From: Siphonodentalium dalli
Lineage: Eukaryota > Mollusca > Scaphopoda > Gadilida > Siphonodentaliidae
DNA length: 64,000 nt
NCBI GenBank assembly: GCA_032622095.1
Contig: CP136065.1
Span: 109,783,195 to 109,847,194, forward strand
Reading direction: 5' to 3'
A program made the position numbers and the translations under genes. How positions within the stretch are numbered: position 1 is the first letter of the stretch; each line of letters starts with the position of its first letter. A model generated the notes under the pieces. That model had not been told where the DNA came from. It did no database searches and saw nothing but the letters and a program-made list of their open reading frames with translations. Positions 20,885 to 33,949 of this stretch are shown here, piece by piece.

Positions 20885-21838
20885 ACTAGCGTAGCGAGGG
20901 AACTGAACTCTGCATTGCACTTTGGTCAAATTTACGTTTGCGACTTGTAAGCAATTAGATTCAATGAACTGCGAGAATATATCAGTAAAATCCATTTGTA
21001 CCCATGCAGAACTTGCATATAGATTTGATTCCAGCCACAAATTGCGTAGAGTATAAATGCTCAATTAGTTGCAATGCATTCAATATCACTGTCCAAGTGC
21101 ACTAATTCCTGCCCATGTTATCAACATGGTATCAAATTTTAAGTCCGATATTATCACTTTGTTTGGCCATGTTATCATTGTTTGAGTCCATGCATGTCAT
21201 CCATTTTTAATCGCATGCTGTTTTGGAAATATCAATTTCTGGTGAGAACTGTTAACTCTGCTTCGAGCATCTATGGTGGCCAAGATTAGTGATACGGACC
21301 GAACCGCCTTGGAGTGGACTGCCACTGATGGACCACCTTGGACCGGTCCAACCTCCCAGGTCTGGTAATTTCCGGTCCGGTCCACTTTCGCCCTTGGATA
21401 ATTTGTATCTGTCGAAACCAGAAAAGAAACATTGTGACTATATCTTATTTGCGGACAATGTTCGATTGATCAGTATGTTTCTGTTATCGTAGTGAACAAA
21501 TTAACAGCAAGATGCGAATGGTCCATATATATGCAGTGTTGTGCTGAAAAGAGTTACAAGTCTGTATCAGCATGTCGTTCAATTTGGTGGTCATTTTGGA
21601 CATCTTGGACTCTATCTTGGTATAATTTCAATAAAAAGATCTTACAATGCTGCGTCTATCATAAATTGACTTTTATATTGTCTCAATCTGCCCTTTGAAC
21701 AATACCACACTAATATGCACGCCATTCACTTAAAATTGGTTTTCGTTTGCCATAGATCGGGGTGGTTGTAATAAAATAACATTGTTATCAAAAGAAGTTG
21801 AGGTATGGTTCATGCTTTAGATATTGCTTAAACGGCAA
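20885..21838. other. No recognisable feature
   Basis: AT-rich sequence. A local group of GGACC/GGTCC motifs at about 21295-21390 (TTGGACCGGTCCAA and neighbours) forms small palindromes. No coding exon or named repeat is seen. Confidence 0.5.
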
Positions 21839-23504
21839 ATGAATGAGAGGCCGATCACGATCGGCAGATGTTTAACCCATACCTTGGCGATAGCGACTAG
21901 CCATAACTGATAATTTGTCAAAGATATGATCACAGGAATTAATCCATATATCAGTACCCAACTTGAAATCAAAAGCTCAAATAATTTGTCTTAAGGGTTA
22001 AAGTATTTGGGTTGGGGAGGAGTAGTTTTAAATCTCATAACTCTGTCCCTATTCACACAAGGACCTCTCACTGTGAGATCCAATGGTTTAGTGATTTCGG
22101 AGGACATGTTTAAGAGTTTAAGTTAACTCATTGGAAGCAAAAGTGATAAATCCCTATCTTTGCCACTTTTGACATGCCAGATATTCAAAATTTATTATTC
22201 ACTTCTAAAGAGAAATTATAATTGTTGACAAGCCAGACTGCTTAGAACGACATATATGTAGGGGATTCCATCTCGTATTTAAATGGTACTTTAATTACCC
22301 CCCCCCCTTCCCCCATTCTCCCCAGTTATTTGTTTATCAAACATGGACAGATATAAGATCAGATCTGACCTGTGTATTAAATAAGATTAAGTGTTTCATA
22401 ACAGGGGTGTATGGTTTTCAAAAATATATGTAGTTTATACAATTCAAAAGTATTATCTATATAATGTTATACAGACATAATATGATGGGGATGCTGGCCC
22501 CTATGACCACTAAATCGTTCATATAAAAGAAAGTAAGTTAGCCCTCATTTGAATGGTTTCATTACAATGTTTTACAAGTAGCTTGGGCACTAAAAGCCAC
22601 AACCTTCAATGTTAATCTTCTAAGTGCTCTGTGGCCCCTAAAATTCAATCAACCATGAAAATGTGAACAAATGGGAAAATAAGGTTCCTGGAAATACTAA
22701 CATCTACCATATTGATTTTCAAAACAAGTCATCACTTACAATAGTCATGTATATTTATCTGCCTGTTTCCCATTGCATAGATAAATCATATTGGCTATCA
22801 GCTGTTGTTTTAATTTCAAATTGAAAGCACGTGTCTGAAGGGTTAATATATTTTTCAAAAATAAATTAATCAGTCAATACCAAAATTGATAGAAGTGAAT
22901 AGTGTGCAAAGATACCCAATAGATATTATAAAGAGATATGAGGAAGAATCCATGTACATTATAGCATGTGTCTATGGAAACCGTGGAAAGGGTTAATTAT
23001 TTTTGAAGAAAATTAATGGAATTTAGAAGACACTTATATAGGTGAGGGGAGCCCTTATCTCACCCAGTAATGAAATTTCAAGAATAGGAAAAACACCAGT
23101 CTTGTGCTGCCATAAATCAATTTGACAGTTAGAATAAACAAACAGCCAGCCACCAGTTTTGTTTATCTTGCTTGAAACACCAGAGCTCTGTATCATATGT
23201 CATCACTCATTTCATAACAGATTTCACTTGGAATGACAACATCTATAAAAATCCTCTCATATACTCTGGATGTTGGATGATCACATGGTAATTTATTGAT
23301 ATCATTATATTACATGAAACTATTGCAATAAAATCTTCATATTTTCAAAACAGGATATCACACCTAATTAATCGTATAAAACTAAAATAAATGAAAGTGT
23401 AAATTTTTTTTTATTATTTAATTTTTTTTTATTGTTTAAAGTTCAAACAAAATTTAATATTTGTATATGCTAAATTTAGCAAGGAGCTAAATCTAAAAAA
23501 AAAA

Positions 23505-23940
23505 TAAAATATTTTTGTTCTCGAAAAAGGGTCATAATCGGATCAAACCCATATTCCGACTTGATCTGTATTTTGGGCTGTGAAACTCAAAAATGTTTGA
23601 GTTATGGCAGAATGCGTGAATTCTAAGTTGAAAAAGGGCCATAACTCTGTAACAAAAACTCGGATCAAACCCAAATTCGAACTCTATCTGTATTTTGGGC
23701 TGAGAAATCCATATACAAAATTTTGTTTCGATCGGATAGAAAATGTTTGAGTTATCGCATTACTCGTAAAGTGTCTACGGACAGACAGACAGACGGACAG
23801 ACAGACGGACGAACGAACGACGAGTGGTCAATCCGGGCAACGACACTATGTTTACCATACTATGGTATGGGTAAACATAACGAGAGGCCGATCACGATCG
23901 GCAGATGTTTAACCCATACCTTGGCGATAGAGATTAGCTA
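23505..23940 (+). repeat. H cassette 1
   Basis: It contains AAGGGTCATAATCGGATC, CGATCGGATAGAAAATGT, a (GACA)n-like stretch from 23779, the palindrome TTTACCATACTATGGTATGG and the hairpin CCGATCACGATCGG. The same order of motifs is found at 25.4, 27.7 and 59.4 kb. Confidence 0.8.
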
Positions 23941-25439
23941 TTTTTATAAATTTTATAAATCCTTACATCAACCTTTTCATGAGTGCTAAAGTTTCAACAA
24001 TTCACACTTAATATAGTGATCATGTGAAAAATATTTAGTTATCACATTGTGTCAACAGGATTGGCGGAGGATGTTAATATTTTTAAGCAAATAAACCAAA
24101 TGACCCTCACTATGCAGGTTAGGGGTGTGTTCTTGTCAACTATGCCAAGAACTACATGTATAAACATAATCAATGGAAATATTTGAGTTATCAAATCGGA
24201 TAGAATAGGGTTAATCTTACCCAAACTAATGAACTGATAAACACAAAATAGTCTATACAAAGCATGTCATTGGATTTAGAAACCCATACAATAAGTCACT
24301 CTCAAGAATACCAGCACCATTAATATTACCCTGGAGCCCAAATGCAATTGAGGGAATTTCAAAATAAGACATTTCCTCTAATGATGAATATATAATTGGT
24401 GATTTATTGAAACCCTTACTGAACCTGGATCAAAGTGAAATGGATAATATTATATCTGTCTATTGCATAATATGTGTCTATGGAATGGTTTAATTTTAAT
24501 CCCAAATCCATGCAAATCAAAAGTGGATCACCATCAACCTGGACATAATATAGGAGAATGATCAAATGAAAAGCATCAAAACCATATGATGTGTGGAGAG
24601 GGTTAATCATTTGCAATGACATCATATCATGGAACTGGGAATGTGTGGATTAATTTTTGTCTAAGATAAGACAACAGTGTATGTAGACAACAATGTCTGT
24701 AAAACATCCCTACAAAGTAACAATGGACTATTCCAATTTAATATTTTAGAATAGGTGTCCTATAGTGTTTACATAAACTTTAGTAATGAACCTGTTTCAG
24801 TAAAGGGGTTAACTTAATATTGCACAGAAAACAGAACTCCACCAGATAGCCATCAATCAATTTGACATTAATATGATAACAAATCCTGCCAGCCAAGAGT
24901 ACCACTATCAGGCTTTATAGCATGTCCCTAGTGATAATAAACTCATTTCAATTACACACATGGTCTGCCAGATAAGTTCTCTTAAAATTCCCAGCAGTAA
25001 TTACTTGAATTATAAAGGGTCATAACTCTGTTAAAATATATCGGATCAAACCCATATTCGAACTCGATCTGTATTTAGGGGTGATAAATTCATATACCAA
25101 ATTTGGTGCTGATCAGATGAAAAATATTTTGAGTCATAGCAGCTTGGGTGAATTCTAAGTAAACATAAGAGTGAAAAGGGTTAACTAAACAATACCAAAA
25201 ACCATACAAACGAAGAACATGCTAAGAAAAACCTAGGTAAGAAATATGAGGCAGATCAGAAGAAATATGTTCAACTTATTGCATTGGATAGCATGTGTGT
25301 AAAGGGTTAATTATTTTCTAAACCGATCAACCAATCAATACCAAAAACTATACAGATGAGGGGCATGTCATCATAAACCTACATATCAAATATGAACACA
25401 ATCGGACAAAATATACTTCGGTTTTAGCATCGGATTTTT

Positions 25440-25770
25440 GTTTTTTTAATTTTATTTTTGAAAAAAAGGGTCATAACTCCTTTAAAATAAAACGGATCAA
25501 ACCCATATTTGAACTCGATCTGTATTTTGGTCTGAGAAACTCATATACAAAATTTGGTTCCGATCGGATAGAAAAATTTTGAGTTATCGCACCATGCGTA
25601 AAGTGTCCACGGACAGACAGACAGACAGACGGACGGACGGACGGACACACGACGAGTGGTCAATCCGGACGTCGACATTATGTTTACCATACTATGGTAT
25701 GGGTAAACATAACGAGAGGCCGATCACGATCGGCAGATGTTTAACCCATACCTTGGCGATAGCGATCTTT
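25440..25770 (+). repeat. H cassette 2
   Basis: Same motif order as cassette 1: GGGTCATAACTCC, GAACTCGATCTGTATTTTGG, GACAGACAGACAGACGGACG at 25613, CATACTATGGTATGGG and CCGATCACGATCGG. It ends with CCTTGGCGATAGCGA. Confidence 0.8.
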
Positions 25771-27724
25771 TTATGAGTGCAAGAATTTCAACAATTCACA
25801 GCGTACTATTATTTATTAGTTTCATAGTGGAATCAGACATATTGAGCAACTTGCTCATTTAAACACAATAGGAAGATGGATATGACATTCGATTTCAACC
25901 TATTCGGTCACTCTAACAGAGATACATGTATGTGTGATAGATTGATAAAGATAATTATACCCAAACAACAGTCAGACAGATGCACCATAGCTGTTAAAGA
26001 TATAATTGTTACAATATTAACATCATAATAACTCTATTTATTTAATTCTTACAATGGAACCTGAGTCATAACAGAATATGTTGTTGTGTTAGCTGCATAG
26101 TAAAAGTTATGGGATGATTGAGATTAGAGACCAACAAACACCTGAACATCTATATAAGTGAGGGGTGTATAGACCTTGATATTAAATATGATTGATAATG
26201 GTTGGATATAAAATATTTTAATACAGAATTATCAGATAACTAAAGGAGAGATATGAGAAGGGTCAAATTGAAAATATTAGAGTCATAACATTGGATCGCG
26301 TACAGTATACATGTACCTATGGTTAATTTTATTCTAAGCTGATCATTGGAAAGATACAATGTCTGTAACAGCAGAAATATTATTAAATATTGGGTTAATA
26401 TTCTCAAAACCATTCAATCAATACCAAAATCTATACACATGAAGAATGTGTCACAATCAACCTGAATGAGATTATAAAAGTGATTGGGTGAAAAATATTT
26501 GACCAAAAAGTCAGCTTCAAGAATACCAGAACCATTATTATTATCTTATAGTGGCTTATAATTAATAGAAATTCTTAGTGAAACTGGCCTAAGGCGAAAG
26601 AGATAATTTAAAATCTGCGTATCAGATATGATGTGTCTATGGAATAGGTTAATTTTAATCCTGAAATACATGCAAGTGAAAAGTGGATCACGATCAACCT
26701 GGACATAGAATAGGAGAATGAACATATGATGTGTGGAGAGTGTTAATCATTTTCAATGACATAATATGATGGAACTAATGTGTGGATAATTTTTTTTCTC
26801 AAGATAAGACAACAGTGTCTCTGTAAACAACAATTCTCTAAACAGCCATGCTCCAGAACATCCTTCACATGGACAATGGACTATTTGTATTAATGCCATG
26901 AACATGTTTCAACAGGTTGGGTTAAATTACTATTGCACACAAACTGGAGTAAAGTATCATCAATCACTTAAATTTGACAGCTCTGGGAGCAGCAGTGGTT
27001 TAGCAAAGAGTATCCAGTGTCATTTTCTGATCCCAATAAAGCAGATTACTGTGTAAAGTTGTTTGTCTTAAATTCTCACAGGGCATATAGTAGTAAATTA
27101 CTTGAATTATAAAGGGCCATAACTCTGTTAAAATATATCGGATCAAACCCAAATTTGAACTTGATCTGTATTTCGGGGTGAGGACCACATGTACCAAATT
27201 TGGTGTAGATCAGATGAAAAATGTTTTGAGTTCTAAGTAAACATAAGTTTGAAAAGGGTTAATTAAACGATACCAAAAACCATACAGATAAAGAACGTGC
27301 TAAGAAAAACCTTGGTAAGAAATATGAGGCATATCAGAAGAAAACAGTTTGACTTAGATGGATCAGATAGCATTTGTGTGCAGGGTTAATTATTTTCTAA
27401 ACCGATCAACCGATCGATACCAAAAACTATACAGGTGAGGGGTGTGTCATTATAAACCTACATATCAAATATGAAAACAATCGGACAAAAAATACTTTGG
27501 TTACAGCATCGGATAGCTCATGCCTATGTGCGGATGCAAAGTGTTAATAATTTCTAAACCGATCAACCGATCGATACCAAAAACTATACAGGTGAGGAGT
27601 GTGTCATCATAAACATGGGAGTAAAAAATAACTCTAATTCCCATAATACAGATTTACTGCTCTCAGAGCTAAACTGATACCACTGGTAATTAATTGTAGA
27701 CTGCTATGGTTATCTGTTCAATTC

Positions 27725-28118
27725 TTAGTTGAAAAAGGGACATAACTCTGGTATAAAATGTTGGATATAACCCATATTCAAACTCGATCTGTATTTTGAG
27801 AAACTCGCATACCAAATTTGGTTCCGATCAGATAAAAAAAATTTTGAGTTATGGCAGCATGCATGAATTCTAAGTCGAAAAAGGGCCATAACTCCATTGA
27901 AAAATATCGGATCAAACCCATATTCGAACTCGATCTGTATTTGGTGCTGACAAATTCATATACAAAATTTGGTTCCGATCAGATATAAAATGTTCGAGTT
28001 ATCGCACCATGCGTAAAGTGTCTACAGACAGACAGATAGACAGACAGACGGACTAACGACGAGTGGTCAATCCGGACGTTGACACTATGTTTACCATACT
28101 ATGGTATGGGTAAACATA
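27725..28118 (+). repeat. H cassette 3
   Basis: A tandem pair of the 'ATAACTC..GGAT..AACCCATATTC' unit, followed by GACAGACAGATAGACAGACA and the palindrome CCATACTATGGTATGGG. It stops before the CCGATCACGATCGG hairpin that closes the other copies. From 28119 to 28576 follows a different low-level repeat (GATATCTGCTC, ACTGGATACT) that resumes at 30040 beyond E3. Confidence 0.75.
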
Positions 28119-28576
28119 AAAAGGAGGAAATATATATATCAAATTTTGGTCTGACCATACATTTACGGTGTCCCAAAGCGAAAAAGGATAGATTCAAATA
28201 AAATATGAACAAAAATAAAAGAGTACACGAAGGTGATCTTTTTGGTTTTTTGAGATAGATAATTCCAGCCTGGTATTCTGCACTTTTTCCATGCTTATAT
28301 TAGAATTTAGCTACAAAATTATGCATTTTTCTGAGATTAGTGAAAATTTATGGAAGCCCACTGAGGTCACATTGAGCCATCAGATGACAGTCAGCATTTT
28401 TTTTCTAAAAATGAAAACGCTACTGATGGCGAACACCCTTACCAAAATATTTAAACAAGATCTGATCGATAACCAATGGCCGAGATATCTGCTCAGACGG
28501 GAAAAATAAACATTTTCAGTTGAACAAAGATGTGGAATTCTGGAATGGAAAATGCGAACATCACTGGATACTTCTC

Positions 28577-30038
28577 TTAACCCTTTGAACCCGTAACACC
28601 GATATTTAGGTGCAAACGAACGTGACTATATCCCGTAACACCGATATTTCGGTGCAGTGACAACATGAGTCGGTAGCAAATTTCTATATAGTATAACGAG
28701 CGTCAGACCCACTGATTTATATTTAAATGGCCCCCACATATGTCAGCGGCGCCCATGGTGCGTATGGAATGGTTGCCCGCTAGTATCGGGTAGAAATATA
28801 TGCGCATGCGCATAGCATATAATCTACAAAAAACTTGATATTTTAAGCGAACTGTGCCGCTATATTTAGAGCATATAATTTCGTATTCCCCGTGTGTGTA
28901 CAGAACAGACATAATTTAGACACACAATTTCAGTTTAAATTGCCCTCCCGTATATTAATCAGTGTTCTGCTACATATGGGGAAGGGTCTATCACATATCA
29001 AGTTGATTTATTCGCGCATGCACAGACCAGCACAATGACAAATAAATGGTTTATAACGTACTTATACATGACATACCCACTAATATATATATATTTAAAT
29101 GGGCCTATTGAAGTCAGCGCTGGCAAAGGTGTGTATATGGATTGGCTGCCCACTAGAAACGGGTAGGAAAATATGCGCATGCGCACAGGCTATAATTCAT
29201 TTTTAAAATGCGTTTAAGTGATATATGGCGCTATATATGACATATAGTTGCATGTTTCACATGTTAGTACAGTAGACACAATATAGACAGCTTACTTCAA
29301 CAATGGTATCAAGTTGACTTACTGGCGCATGGTCAGGTATTTCTTAAATTTCACGTTAGGATATTGGTTGCATCGAAACGCAATTCGCTGATGTATAATT
29401 ACAACGTTATAAGCTAGAATTTGTTTATCCTGCAAATTTCGGGTAGTTGCCTAGTAACCGTTTCTAAGGAGAGATTGAGTGGCAAAGTCTCCCGATCTTA
29501 CAATGATCAGTGGTCCATGCATAGCATGCCTGCACAGTTTCAGGTAGGTGTCCCCTTTGAACATAACCAACACCATGTGACTAGACACTGTCTAAATTAA
29601 GGCAAAACATACCACTGAATGGTTATTGCAATGTCATTATCATTTGTATTATTTGCTTAGCAACCGTTGCTACCCTTAAACGGGATATTTGGTTCACTAT
29701 TCAGGTCGGGTATATCTAAAATTTCATGTTAGGGTATTACCTGCATCAAAAAACGCAATCACTGGGGTTGAATTACGACGCTATAAGCTATATTTACACT
29801 TTCCAGTCAATTCCGGGTAGTTGCCTAGCAACCGTTTCCAAGGAGTTGCAGCGAGGCAAAGTCTCGCGATCTTATAATGATCGATGATCCACGGGGGACA
29901 AACCTGTAAAGTTTCAGACCTGTGTCACAATTTGAACATAATCAACACCATGCGACTAGACACTGTCTAATTTAAGCGGAAATACCACTGGGAGCCCCGG
30001 GTCAGGGTGTCGATCGCTGTGGGGCATCAGGGTTCAAT
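28577..30038 (+). mobile_element. Family E TTAA-type element (E3)
   Basis: It begins TTAACCCTTTGAACCCGTAA. The cassette CCCGTAACACCGATATTT, ending in GGTGCA, occurs twice, 42 bp apart; the second contains the full palindrome CACCGATATTTCGGTG. The right end CATCAGGGTTCAATCCCTCC is a damaged GGGTTCAAAGGGTTAA. Just before it, GGGTCAGGGTGTCGATCG is shared with E1 and E2. The interior holds two roughly 370-bp-spaced similar stretches (GGGTAGTTGCCTAG..AACCGTTTC). No transposase is seen. Confidence 0.82.
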
Positions 30039-30039
30039 C

Positions 30040-30240
30040 CCTCCTGATGGCCAACATTTGAGATCTGATAACCTTTGGCTGAGATATCTGCTCGGACAAA
30101 CGTAAGCAATATCACTGGGATACTTAACTGAAATCCTCCTGGTGGCCAAAATCTTACCAAATTGTATTGAGATCTGATAGCCTATGGCTATGGTAGGCTG
30201 CATGCAATATTTACTTGGAGATATATAATGATTTACATGG
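30040..30240 (+). repeat. Low-copy GGCTGAGATATCTGCTCGGA repeat, continued
   Basis: Units with CCTGATGGCCAACAT, GAGATCTGATAACC and GAGATATCTGCTCGGACA continue the sequence interrupted by E3 at 28577. The same units also lie inside the C copy at 30476-30660. Confidence 0.6.
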
Positions 30241-30343
30241 ATGGAGTGCCAGACACACGTAATCCAGTATACCCACTATTCACTTCATTAGTGGGGATAT
30301 AACAATAAGTGTGTCTCCTGAGATAAACTTTGATTCAGATCAT

Positions 30344-30700
30344 TTAATCCTTCCATGACTGGAGCTTCCTGAAATTTTACGAAAACCCTGTGCCTTATAT
30401 ATGCGTCTCCCATTGGGAGCCTCGATTATATATAAGAGAACACATTGGCCTCACATTATTTACATTTTTTAAGCCTTCCTGATGGCAACATCCTCACCAA
30501 TTTTGAAATGATAACCTATGGCTGAGATATCTGCTCGGACAAATGGACAGACGTGAGCGATATCATTGGATACTCTGCTGAAATCCTATTGGTGGCCAAA
30601 ATCTTACCAAATTTTTATTGAGATCCGATAGCTGTGATATCTACTTGGACAGACAAAATCTTTAATGGTGCACCAGTGCAGCTCCCATCAAGAAAGGGTC
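30344..30700 (-). mobile_element. Family C MITE (C3) with repeat insertion
   Basis: It begins TTAATCCTTCCATGACTGGA and ends near CATCAAGAAAGGGTCAAA. The second hairpin is missing, and about 185 bp of the GAGATATCTGCTCGGACA repeat (about 30476-30660) stand in its place. Confidence 0.75.
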
Positions 30701-30727
30701 AAATAAAATAATTTCATCATTCCTAGA

Positions 30728-31365
30728 TTAACACGTTGAGTGCCAGCTACGAGTTATCTCGTACTACACTATATTCCAGGGTGCCACTATGAGTTATCTC
30801 ATACTTTAAATATTCTGCTGTAGAAGTTTAAGAAATTTAGTTCATGAAACATGATTCCAACCATCTTAGGAAGTTCAAATATATATGTGATGTGAGTGTT
30901 GCCACTGCATCTCTGTAATAAAGTGACCTAATTGAGGCTGAAAGTAGGGTTATACTGACGCATTGGCCCCTAACTCCATTGTGCCATCTGAATTGGCATT
31001 TTATGATAAGATCCACAAAAGCCCCTAACATTCTGCACTCCAGAATAATGAGTTAGTGCGTGTATTTGAATAGTAGACATCAATTTTGAAGTAGCATGAA
31101 CACACATGTATGATTGTATTTGTCAAAATTTAGGTATGAGATAACTCGTAGTTGGCACCCAGCCAAAATACCATGAGATGGCGTTGCTCTGTGCCAAGTT
31201 ATCTCGTAGTGAGTTTATTGCATGTTTTTATGTGATCCAAGCTGACACATGCCCAGTTTTTGGGTTTGAGGGTGGTTATATGGTGCAATCTGCTTATTTA
31301 ATACTTAATCTAAAGTTGGCACTCTGGAATGTTACACTATAAGGTTCTGGCACTCAACGTGTTAA
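30728..31365. mobile_element. TTAA-bounded element with four palindromic cassettes (E6)
   Basis: The ends are the exact inverted repeat TTAACACGTTGAGTGCCAG (19 bp including TTAA). The cassette 'GTGCCA..TACGAGTTATCTCGTA' occurs at 30748-30763 and 30788-30803 in one direction, at 31135-31150 inverted, and at 31195-31209 in partial form. The layout (ends, two cassettes about 40 bp apart, TATAT between them) parallels E1, E3 and E4, though the sequence of the ends differs. No reading frame encodes a transposase. Confidence 0.85.
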
Positions 31366-32054
31366 GATCCCACTTGCCAAATACTATGCCATTTCTTTTA
31401 GCTTAGTTTAGTTGTAAATAAACCATGGGAATAAGTGACAAGTTTGTTCTATTTGGAGATTTAATAGGTGTATTCATGATGATTGAATACCATATTCATA
31501 CAAAACAGCTTCATATAAAATAACGAATGTAATTAATACATATATTTGCACAGATATTGGAAACATCATGCTACAGAAGAGCGAGCATATATTTTTTAGA
31601 TAACTTTAAATTTATTTTTTTTACATAAATGTCAAGTTTTAGAGAATTCTGTATTACCAAGTCCCAAATCCACTATTTGTCTGTCTTTGTGGACACTTTG
31701 GGATCGCGCATCCCAGTCCATAGCCAAATTGCACTCTTAACAATATTGCAGCAATTGAACAACCTCCAGATAAAATTTTGTATTGCAATCATTTTTATTT
31801 AATAATGGCACAAATATGCCTTTCTAAATGACAATAACACTATGACTCAATCGATTGTTAACTGACTGCCTTATCATGTACCATCAAGATCAATCATTCG
31901 CATGGATCAAAACATATTATTTTGTCGCAAAAAGACAAACACAGTACCGAAATAGTGTGACACTAATTTTGAACCATTTTTGTGAAATATGATTTGGATT
32001 ATCCCTCTTCTATCAAATTAACAAAATGGCAATATCCATAGGCCACTATTACAG
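31366..32054. other. No recognisable feature
   Basis: AT-rich DNA of about 690 bp without an exon, a known repeat end or a notable palindrome that I could see. Confidence 0.5.
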
Positions 32055-32521
32055 TTAAAGGTACTTAATCCGATCAGACGGTCCCCATATCATCAAGTTA
32101 CAACAACAGCAACATTTCTTCAAAATACGCTTTTGTTATCAGAATCGATTAATTACAACAAAATAATGCTAACCGCTGTCAACTATGGTATAAAATTTCC
32201 CAAAATGTGTTATTTATCAACATGTTGTTCAACGAAATATGGCCGTATTATCACTTGCGTGTCACAAAAATTGGCAGTATTACCATTTGATTTTAGAGTT
32301 ATCCATCTTCATCCGCAATATTGTCCGAGCCAATCGGTTTGACAACTCATTTCTGGGCCACAAATAATTACACATTTCGAGAAATACAAAATTTCAAAAA
32401 TCGATATCTGACCACTGTCAGCTTTGACGGGTGGGTTCCTCGACTCAAATCAAATATTTTTCACCCCCGAAGCCAAAGGAATAGTCATTTGGGAGCGTTA
32501 ATTCGGATTGTGCATCTTTAA
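32055..32521 (+). mobile_element. Family F TTAA-bounded repeat
   Basis: It begins TTAAAGGTACTTAATCCGAT and ends TCGGATTGTGCATCTTTAA. It shares GATTTTAGAGTTATCCATCT and GGGTGGGTTCCTCGACTC with the copies at 34.9, 42.7 and 43.4 kb. Confidence 0.82.
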
Positions 32522-32784
32522 ATATAATTATAATAGCTGAATTCAGGATGAGCATGACCTGATTACTGTTTCCAGCTTGAAACATAATAACATTACTGGT
32601 CTTGAAAAGGCTGTGAGGAGGATTGTATGTGTGTAATTGTTTCACAAATTGATGCTATGTGCTAATATACTCATGTAATTATAACTGACATCAAAACAAA
32701 GTCACTCAGTGAATTTATAAAATACAAGTATAGTAATGTAACAAGTGAGAATGTAAAATAACAGATCAAATAACTGTATGCAAG

Positions 32785-33223
32785 CAAGCCTTGAAATAGT
32801 GTGTCTGTCATCTGCAGAATGAGGTCCCCAGAGGGTGAATTTAGTGACGCTATCCTGCATGGCGTGCTAGCATTAACAAATTCACCCTCTGAGAATCACA
32901 TTCTGCTTAGGGCTCAACTGCTTTGGGAGACCTAGGATCAGATTGAAGTTCCCCAGTTGAAGTTGGTTCTATTCACCCATTAGTCACCTCAATTATGCAT
33001 TTGATTTTTTCCAAATTAGGGGATATAGAAATTGAACAGTAGGGGAAAAGTAACTAAAAACATTGTTAATTTAAGACTATAGATACTTCCTAGAAGATGA
33101 GGCCTAAGCAGAATGAGGTTCCCAGAGGGTGAATTTAGTGACGCTACAACACATAGCGGGCTAGCATCACTAAATTCACCCTCTGGGGACCTCATTCTGC
33201 AAATGACACTATTTCAAGACTTG
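32785..33223. mobile_element. Family D hAT-like MITE with perfect 8-bp duplication (D5)
   Basis: It begins CAAGCCTTGAAATAGTG and ends CACTATTTCAAGACTTG. TATGCAAG precedes (32777-32784) and follows (33224-33231) the element exactly. It has a foldback at each end, 32815-32910 and 33105-33205. Confidence 0.92.
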
Positions 33224-33949
33224 TATGCAAGTATGCATTCACAACCTTGGTAAAGAGAATCAAAAATACCAATCTCAACTGAACATACTCCTTCAATGCT
33301 TTTGATCACATCATGGAAGATGCCATTCAGTGTACAACGGAATGGTCTGTTCTTCTGTTGTATGTATGTTCAGATAAATAAGCAGATGACAGGCAGAGTA
33401 ACTAACCATGCAGTTTCGATTCATTTATAGGGACAAATTGCCACAGATGTATGTTGAACTGTTACTGAGCATCCCTCCAAATGAATCAATGGGAATCAAG
33501 TAACTGCTCAATAGCGAATATTCAGTTGTCAAAGTCTTAAAATGTGGCATTTAATCACACTGAGCCACTTCTGTACCACAAATAGATGTATGGTACCTGT
33601 TATAGCTAGCACATGGATGTAAATTAACATGAACCAAGCTCTGGTGCACACATTAAAAACACAAGTTTGGATGATAGATTCCTGTATAAATCAGCACTTA
33701 TTATTTTAACCGTTTATATACTGAATCGATTCGTCCATTCACTTACAAATGTCTACATTGGAATGGTCTATTATTCATTTGGAAGGATGGTCAGGTAATA
33801 AAAGCAGACGACAGACCGGGAAAATATAATAATAGAAGTGGACTTTTCTGGAAGTTCTGCTACACTCCGCCTTGGTTGCTTCTGGCAATCGTGATATCTG
33901 TAGATGGGAATTTAATTGGTTCCAATGCATTCATCCATTTGGAGGGATG
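33224..33949. other. Mostly unassigned; K-like fragment
   Basis: A K-related piece (TTAACCGTTTATATACTGAA at 33707, then CATTGGAATGGTCTATTATT) lies at about 33705-33800. The rest is unassigned AT-rich DNA. Confidence 0.5.

Larger units (their letters stand above)
21839..28118. repeat. Large degenerate tandem-repeat block (type H)
   Basis: The block opens and closes with related H-type ends. Shared phrases recur about 2.1 kb apart: GTGGATCACCATCAACCTGG at 24525 and its near copy at 26687; ACTCTGTTAAAATATATCGG at 25027 and 27121; GTGAAAAGGGTTAACTAAAC at 25172 and a near copy at 27250. Within these lie shorter units of about 125-160 bp that often start after AAAGGGTTAA. Three larger cassettes with GACAGACAGACGGAC close sub-blocks at 23.9, 25.8 and 28.1 kb. 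There is a C-run at 22297-22307. No gene was recognised in 6.3 kb. Confidence 0.65.

Noticed and set aside
23505-28118. Regularly spaced repeats that might suggest a CRISPR array
   Set aside because: Units are long (125 bp to 2 kb), decayed and unequal, in a genome with spliced genes; this is eukaryotic tandem repeat DNA.
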